Shown: positions 41,572 to 41,919 of the stretch, piece by piece
How the letters are laid out: each line of letters begins with the position of its first letter
How positions within the stretch are numbered: the first letter of the stretch is position 1
Position numbers and translations under genes: made by a program
The notes under the pieces: model-generated
Databases searched by the model: none
What the model saw: only the letters and a program-made list of their open reading frames with translations
Told to the model about the DNA's origin: nothing
Assembly (NCBI GenBank): GCA_019115665.1
Contig: DXDD01000071.1
Location: 1 to 41,919, forward strand
DNA from: Candidatus Eisenbergiella pullistercoris
GTDB taxonomy: Bacteria > Bacillota > Clostridia > Lachnospirales > Lachnospiraceae
Length of the DNA: 41,919 nucleotides
Direction: 5' to 3'

Positions 41572-41919
41572 TCACAGCATCTTCCGCTTCCGCAGAATGC
41601 GGACCGCGGCGAGGCAGATCAGAAAGATCACTCCGCAGATGATCCCGAAGCCGAACGGCGTTTCGGCAAAGGGCATCCATTTTTCCTCCACGTTCATCCC
41701 GTAAATGCCGGAAATGATGGTGGGGATCGCCATCACGATGGTGATGGAGGCCAGGTATTTCATGGCGGTATTCAGCCGGTTGTCGCTGACGGAGCTCAAC
41801 AGCTCCCGGGTTCCCTTGATGATATCCCGGTAGATCTGCGTCATCTCGATGGCCTGCTGGTTCTCCACCACCACGTCCTCCAGAAGCTCCTGATCCTCCG
41901 GATACTTTTTGATCCGGTT
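41572..41919 (-). CDS. corA: CorA-type Mg2+ channel, C-terminal part (runs off right edge)
   Basis: The frame is open to the window edge; 115 residues are visible. They include the stalk helix (EDQELLEDVVVENQQAIEM), the first membrane helix (YLASITIVMAIPTIISGIYG), the signature YGMN in the loop, the second membrane helix (about 20 residues after PFGFG) and a basic tail RKRK. The N-terminal cytoplasmic domain lies outside. It mediates uptake of divalent cations. Confidence 0.93.
   Translation of the reverse strand, partial: NRIKKYPEDQELLEDVVVENQQAIEMTQIYRDIIKGTRELLSSVSDNRLNTAMKYLASITIVMAIPTIISGIYGMNVEEKWMPFAETPFGFGIICGVIFLICLAAVRILRKRKML

Overview
The window looks like a GC-rich chromosomal segment of a Gram-positive, probably spore-forming Clostridia member of the Lachnospiraceae type. 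The grounds are AGGAGG/AAAGGA ribosome sites, TTGACA/TATAAT promoters with 17-bp spacers, proteins recognised as DUF4317, DUF5716 and DUF5717 (families I associate with Lachnospiraceae), a B. subtilis-type PurF, an ECF S component, a YtrA-type GntR operon, a SpoIID-like protein and a CIRCE heat-shock operator. No species is assigned.

Layout. (1) Bases 1-760 are an accessory scar: the start of an AAA-type ATPase running off the left edge, a direct-repeat leader, a decayed tyrosine-recombinase tail pointing at the 3' end of a tRNA-Thr gene, and that tRNA with its own promoter and terminator. (2) 988-7485 (minus strand): a periodic palindromic array, a GT-C type glycosyltransferase, and a MarR-controlled heterodimeric ABC exporter. 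(3) 7523-16736 (plus): an ECF S component behind a structured leader, cardiolipin synthase, a pyridoxal-kinase-like gene, DUF4317, an orphan KdpE-like regulator, a second copy of the palindromic array, a MATE exporter, an MFS sugar-type carrier and a two-helix small membrane protein. (4) 16733-29685 (minus): HAD phosphatase, LysR regulator and the purine genes purA, purB, purF, purC, preceded upstream by a three-gene cluster of TPR protein, DUF5716 and DUF5717. (5) 29727-33440 (plus): ytrA-like regulator, ABC ATPase, permease, and a SpoIID-like/peptidoglycan-binding protein. (6) 33484-41919: HD protein, htpG with CIRCE, glgB, a TetR regulator (plus) convergent with a PrsA-like lipoprotein, ilvE and the C-terminal part of corA.

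How parts fit. purC, purF, purB and purA supply steps of IMP and AMP synthesis, but terminator-like hairpins split them into units. The S component and the pyridoxal-kinase-like gene plausibly form a vitamin B6 salvage pair. The two local exporter systems each carry their own repressor.

Most unusual content. (a) Two homologous, 53-bp-period arrays of CCGTAG/CTACGG palindromes lie directly 3' of two unrelated genes, with paired bases kept while sequence changes. (b) Three consecutive 15-nt hairpins with compensatory stem changes sit at the predicted 5' end of the ECF transcript. (c) An uncharacterised cluster combines a 1201-aa DUF5717 protein, a DUF5716 protein with what look like actin/Hsp70-fold motifs, and a TPR protein. 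(d) HtpG has two charged inserts. (e) Several proteins carry in-frame low-complexity insertions. All calls come from reading the sequence; no database search was run.
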